Source: Endozoicomonas gorgoniicola (GTDB taxonomy: Bacteria; Pseudomonadota; Gammaproteobacteria; Pseudomonadales; Endozoicomonadaceae). From it: a DNA stretch of 64,000 nt. How positions within the stretch are numbered: position 1 is the first letter of the stretch; each line of letters starts with the position of its first letter. Shown one piece after another: positions 63,701-64,000 of this stretch. The notes under the pieces were generated by a model. The model was not told the DNA's origin. It searched no databases and saw only the letters and a program-made list of their open reading frames with translations. The stretch spans positions 4,454,501 through 4,518,500 of the forward strand of contig NZ_JAPFCC010000001.1 in the NCBI RefSeq assembly GCF_025562715.2. Direction: 5' to 3'. Position numbers and translations under genes: made by a program.

Positions 63701-64000
63701 TCATGGCTCTCTGGTGGACAATGGCAACGACACCTGGACGTTTACGCCGGCTGCTGACTTTAACGGTGATGATGTTGCGTTTACCTACAACGTTAATGAT
63801 GGTTCTGTCGATACCGCAGGTAGTGCAGTTATTGATGTTGCAGCTGTTAATGACGCACCTGATGTGACCAGCCCGGCTCCGGATCAGCTGGACTTTACCT
63901 GGGGTGGCAGCAGTATCGGTAACTCAGCGGGTAGCTATGCATTCCCGGATGACTACCAGATGGGTGAATCCGTCTGGTTAACCATGTCGGATAATACCCA
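51432..64000 (+). CDS. LapA-type giant repeat adhesin, 3' end beyond the window
   Basis: An uninterrupted frame from ATG 51432 to the window end (4189 codons visible). Residues 1 to about 118 form a LapA-like retention module (GEITAATGTVIVIKPDGTKK, then LSFEEVQAAIAEGADPAA) expected to plug the outer-membrane pore and keep the protein on the surface until cleaved. An acidic linker follows, then cadherin- and VCBS-like domains (about 52011-54600), 17 VCBS units (54603-59855), a CADG-like domain, a LamG-like domain (about 60170-60780), nine more VCBS units (60783-63563), and a tandem-95-type domain at the edge. The start has only weak SD (GAGAGTGAG); GTG 51417 is an alternative. The expected C-terminal RTX signal is outside the window. 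Function: probably biofilm or host attachment. Confidence 0.93.
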   Translation, partial: MNSNSGSSTPVIGEITAATGTVIVIKPDGTKKVLEKGSKVYLNDRVVTENGGSVVITTASNQVMELGAQQQLILTDSMLSTTNDEPDEDLSFEEVQAAIAEGADPAAIAQAASAGDEPGSSDEGSSDVVTIQRKPLDIPIIENEGILQRELNPDDDPSLAATGSEETSAATSQPGDQLEEEAEEAEEADRISYKPIAQSSEMVATEDASVLKGQLYATDENPDEIMTFSLVSPPEAGSLSIAADGSFEFSPEGDFEYLAEGESQTVTFVFAVTDPQGNTSQSSVEIKIEGVNDTPEVEAPIILDATQNDASINLNLLQNASDMDVTDELSVTSLRLVSGNEAGINIGENGSELVIDPEAYKYLAVGETETLTYEYRVTDPQGDYTTQTATITLAGSNDLPVIDNAIVLSTDQNSALQDIDLLAGASDVDGTDTINVVNLQLTAGDPVGISISDDGNNLSLDASNYDHLAEGESETLEYTYDIDDGHGETVSQTASVTIEGRNDAPEDVQLSNTAVDENATGAVIGTLSTTDIDVSDTHTYTVDDNRFEIVDNELRLKTGIFLDHETEETVTVNVTTTDNNGAAFTEPFTVNVNDINEAPETSASSQTIPEDSLYRFKLTDFPYSDTDDGDILESVFIDALPAKGVIELDGRAISAGDEISRADIEAGKLTFLPDAHESATDYSSFQFRVHDGELSSFPQAFTFSVTPVVDAAELSLNLPDAAAVYSDPAYDYSISSLEDVPLSLELTQSLVDTDGSESISLKLSGLPADSVLTDGTNTVTSDGSDLDISNWQLNQLQMTPPANSNTDFTLTFTSTTTESATGETASVAKSLHVDLIPVNDAPETVSTAATIDEDTPYIFSSSDFAFTDIDTGDAFERIQIAELPVAGKLLYNGSEITVGQDVSKLDLLAGRLKFEPDLHENGANYASFEFKVSDGELLSEAVSFGFNVTPVNDAPVVDGYADNNNLIIEENSVNGSVVATINATDIEGDTLTYNLTNDADGRFVINSSSGEITVADGSRLNHEDSASHSITVKISDGEGGVTTRNYTVDISDQSEAALIDGEDASSVTEDDASMLTTNGILDLTEQDEGEDSFVAETVTGSYGSLTIDASGNWSYSADNSQSAIQALGDGDSLTETITVKSFDNTTHDIVITLNGTNDDAVIGGVDTASITEDDAATLTASGALTVSDTDTGEASFAAETVSGSYGSLTIDASGNWSYSADNSQSAIQALGDGDSLTETITVKSFDNTTHDIVITLNGTNDAAVIGGVDTASITEDDAAALTASGALTVSDTDTGEASFAAETVSGSYGSLTIDASGNWSYSAGNSQSAIQALGDGDSLTETITVKSFDNTTHDIVITLNGTNDAAVIGGVDTASITEDDAATLTASGTLTVSDTDTGEDSFAAETVSGTYGSLTIDASGNWSYSADNSQSAIQALGDGDSLTETITVKSFDNTIHDIVITLNGTNDDAVIGGVDTASITEDDAATLTASGALMVSDTDTGEASFAAETITGSYGSLTIDASGSWSYSADNSQSAIQALGDGDSLTETITVKSFDNTTHNIVITLNGTNDAAVIGGVDTGSITEDDAATLMASGALTVSDIDTGEASFTAETISGTYGTLTIDASGNWSYSADNSQSAIQALGDGDSLTETITVKSFDNTTHNIVITLNGTNDAAVIGGVDTASITEDDAATLMASGALTVSDIDTGEASFTAETISGTYGTLTIDASGNWSYSADNSQSAIQALGDGDSLTETITVKSFDNTTHDIVITLNGTNDAAVIGGVDTGSITEDDAATLTASGALTVSDTDTGEASFAAETVSGSYGSLTIDASGNWSYSADNSQSAIQALGDGDSLTETISIKSFDNTTHNIVITLNGTNDDAVIGGVDTASITEDDAATLTASGALMVSDTDTGEASFAAETITGSYGSLTIDASGSWSYSADNSQSAIQALGDGDSLTETITVKSFDNTTHDIVITLNGTNDAAVIGGVDTASVMEDDAATLTASGALTVSDTDTGEASFAAETITGSYGSLTIDASGNWSYSADNSQSAIQALGDGDSLTETITVKSFDNTIHDIVITLNGTNDDAVIGGVDTASITEDDAATLTASGALTVSDTDTGEASFAAETITGSYGSLTIDASGNWSYSADNSQSAIQALGDGDSLTETITVKSFDNTTHDIVITLNGTNDAAVIGGVDTGSITEDDAATLTASGKLDITDVDTGEAAFSAETVSGTYGSLTIDADGNWNYEADNTQSAIQALGDGDSLTDTITVQSVDGTSKDITVTINGSNDVAVISGTEAASVTEDDAATLTASGKLDITDVDTGEAAFSAETVSGTYGNLTIDAGGNWSYEADNTQNAIQALGDGDSLTDTITVQSVDGTAKDIVITINGNNDVAVISGTESGSVTEDEAAILTASGKLDITDVDTGEAVFSAETVSGTYGNLTIDADGNWSYSADNTQDAIQALGDGDSLTDTITVQSVDGTAKDLVITINGNNDVAVISGIESGSVTEDEAAILTASGKLDITDVDTGEAVFSAETVSGTYGNLTIDVDGNWSYEVDNTQTAIQALGDGGSLTDTITVQSVDGTSKDITININGTNDVAVISGTESGSVTEDEAAILTASGKLDITDVDTGEAVFSAETVSGTYGNLTIDADGNWSYEADNTQTAIQALGDGDSLTETITVKSVDNTTHNIVITLNGTNDAAVIGGVDTASITEDDAATLTASGTLTVSDTDTGEAAFSAETVSGSYGSLTIDANGNWNYEADNTQSAIQALGDGDSLTDTITVHSLDGTAKDIVISINGTNDAPELTGTLEDQTTAEETAFSYTIDANAFTDAEGESITYSASLNNGDPLPDWLSFDAATRTFSGTPDDADLGTLQVTVTASDGALSSSADVSITVTGVNDTAVITEVAVPNPDVVAAYDMSSNSDISGHNHDVTFGNGAVIANGAVDLNGAGGNLGAIQMGGAITIATSFTFDSFHGWARIVDFGNGGGGDNILIGTTSEGSLGVDIYRSGEGAKFLRVNDFYELGEEFHVTLTVDDNGHMRLYKDGVLMGENANGHTPNDVVRTNSYIGQSNWAEANTDGSMSDLILLNHSLDANGVNDLYTSVSNNDFSAYSALTTDYAVTEDNAATLATSGKLDITDADAGEESFTAETITGTYGDLTIDAEGNWSYEADNTQNAIQALGDGDSLTDTITVQSVDGTTKDITVTINGTNDVAVITGVETAAVTEDDSATLSASGKLDITDVDTGEAVFSAETVSGTYGDLTIDADGNWSYEADSTQSAIQALGDGDSLTDTITVQSVDGTTKDIIVTINGTNDVAVISGTESGSVTEDDAATLTASGKLDITDIDTGEAVFSAETVSGTYGDLTIDADGNWSYEADSTQSAIQTLGDGESLTDTITVQSVDGTSKDITVTINGTNDVAVISGTESGSVTEGDAAILSASGKLDITDVDTGEAAFSAETVSGSYGDLTIDANGNWSYEADNTQTAIQALGDGDSLIDTITVQSVDGTTKDITVTINGTNDVAVISGAETAAVTEDAAATLTASGKLDITDVDTGEAAFSAETVSGSYGDLTIDTDGNWSYEADNTQSAIQALGDGDSLTDTITVQSVDGTTKDIIVTINGTNDVAVISGTESGSVTEDEAATLTASGKLDITDVDTGEAVFSAETVSGTYGSLTIDADGNWNYEADNTQTAIQALGDGDSLTDTITVQSVDGTSKDITVTINGSNDAAVISGAETAAVTEDDAATLTASGKLDITDVDTGEAVFSAETVSGTYGDLTIDADGNWSYEADSTQSAIQALGDGDSLTDTITVQSVDGTSKDITVTINGTNDAAVISGTESGSVTEDAAATLTASGKLDITDVDTGEAVFSAETVSGSYGDLTIDADGNWSYSADNTQDAIQALGDGDSLTDTITVQSVDGTSKDITITINGTNDAAVISGVETAAVTEDDSATLTASGKLDITDVDTGEAAFSAETVSGSYGDLTIDADGNWSYEADNTQSAIQALGDGDSLTDTITVQSVDGTSKDITVTINGVNDAAVTTQVDLGSTNEDTAIVITKDQLLANASDADGDTLSVNSLALADNSHGSLVDNGNDTWTFTPAADFNGDDVAFTYNVNDGSVDTAGSAVIDVAAVNDAPDVTSPAPDQLDFTWGGSSIGNSAGSYAFPDDYQMGESVWLTMSDNT
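54603..59855 (+). repeat. VCBS array 1: 17 units of exactly 309 nt
   Basis: Measuring from the conserved AVI codon (54912, 55221, 55530 and so on to 59856), every interval is 309 nt. Units 1-11 are subtype A (SADNSQSAIQ, KSFDNTTHDIVITL, GGVDTASITEDD); units 12-15 and 17 are mostly subtype B (EADNTQ, QSVDGT, ISGTE). Unit 16 is a mosaic. Confidence 0.95.
59856..60170 (+). other. CADG (dystroglycan-type cadherin-like) domain
   Basis: About 105 residues starting APELTGTLEDQTTAEETAFS and including PLPDWLSFDAATRTFSGTP, the W-L-x-F-d-...-F-x-G-x-P pattern of dystroglycan-type cadherin-like domains. Found once, between the VCBS arrays. Confidence 0.75.
60171..60782 (+). other. LamG-like (concanavalin A-like) domain
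   Basis: About 200 residues with the lectin-like features AAYDMSSNSDISGHNHDVTF, GAVDLNGAGGNL, ARIVDFGNG, VTLTVDDNGHMRLYKDGVLM, and SYIGQSNW. This arrangement fits the LamG_3 / laminin-G jelly-roll fold, which can bind sugars or proteins. It is the only likely ligand-binding domain visible in the stalk. Confidence 0.8.
60783..63563 (+). repeat. VCBS array 2: nine units of exactly 309 nt
   Basis: AVI anchors at 61092, 61401, 61710, 62019, 62328, 62637, 62946, 63255 and 63564 are all 309 nt apart. All units are of subtype B (KLDITDVDTGEA, EADNTQSAIQ, QSVDGTTKDITVTI). Confidence 0.95.

Noticed and set aside
1..64000. tRNA, rRNA or mobile-element genes
   Set aside because: No cloverleaf-like sequence, ribosomal sequence, transposase or integrase was recognised in either strand.

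Overview
The window looks like chromosomal DNA of a marine, probably animal-associated gammaproteobacterium. The inference rests on the Pseudomonas-like Fur, the E. coli-like SbcCD, PurEK and PhoU, a complete Pst system, TRAP and Na+/H+ transport, and a LapA-type giant adhesin, all mixed with secreted proteins that have eukaryotic-like features (OTU protease fold, A20-like zinc finger, Ig-like and beta-helix domains with C-terminal membrane anchors). An Endozoicomonas-type symbiont is my best guess, but no marker gene in the window proves it. I saw no rRNA, tRNA, CRISPR array, transposase or phage gene.

Layout. 1-7.4 kb: the 3' part of a very large Ser/Thr-rich protein with a 19-unit tandem repeat, then a convergent pair encoding a secreted helical protein and a GFA-fold zinc protein. 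7.8-9.5 kb: purE-purK. 9.5-11.3 kb: a secreted protein with a Cys4 zinc-finger-like motif. 11.3-14.4 kb: formaldehyde detoxification operon (frmA, fghA, adhP-like). 14.9 kb: fur with a candidate Fur box. 15.4-18.8 kb: MATE pump and its MarR-type regulator with a shared candidate operator, and the murein endopeptidase mepM. 19.2-21.8 kb: two unknown or secreted proteins. 22.2-27.1 kb: sbcC-sbcD. 27.3-30.4 kb: a secreted Ig-like protein and a secreted OTU-like candidate deubiquitinase. 30.5-36.0 kb: serA, DUF4404, FAA hydrolase, a lone receiver-domain protein, a YciA thioesterase and TRAP permeases. 36.4 kb: an AAA/DUF4143 ATPase. 37.9-46.4 kb: the phosphate regulon, with pstS separated from pstC-pstA-pstB-phoU by a divergent antiporter; each part has its own Pho box. 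46.6 kb: small unknown protein. 47.5-64.0 kb: type I secretion ABC transporter, its membrane fusion protein, and the LapA-like adhesin, open to the window end with at least 4189 codons.

How the genes work together. FrmA oxidises the glutathione adduct of formaldehyde and FghA hydrolyses the S-formylglutathione formed. PhoB would switch on pstS and pstCAB-phoU from two promoters that each show a Pho box placed 10 bp before a -10 element. The LapB/LapC-like pair would export the adhesin, which starts with a LapA-type retention module whose expected LapG cleavage motif is atypical. Its stalk has 26 VCBS-type units of exactly 309 nt in two arrays, separated by a CADG plus LamG-like insert that is itself three unit lengths long, with signs of recent duplication and gene conversion.

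The most unusual content is the set of secreted, eukaryotic-like single genes scattered among housekeeping operons. In-frame minisatellites also recur in unrelated genes and spacers throughout the window, which suggests a genome that readily makes short tandem duplications.
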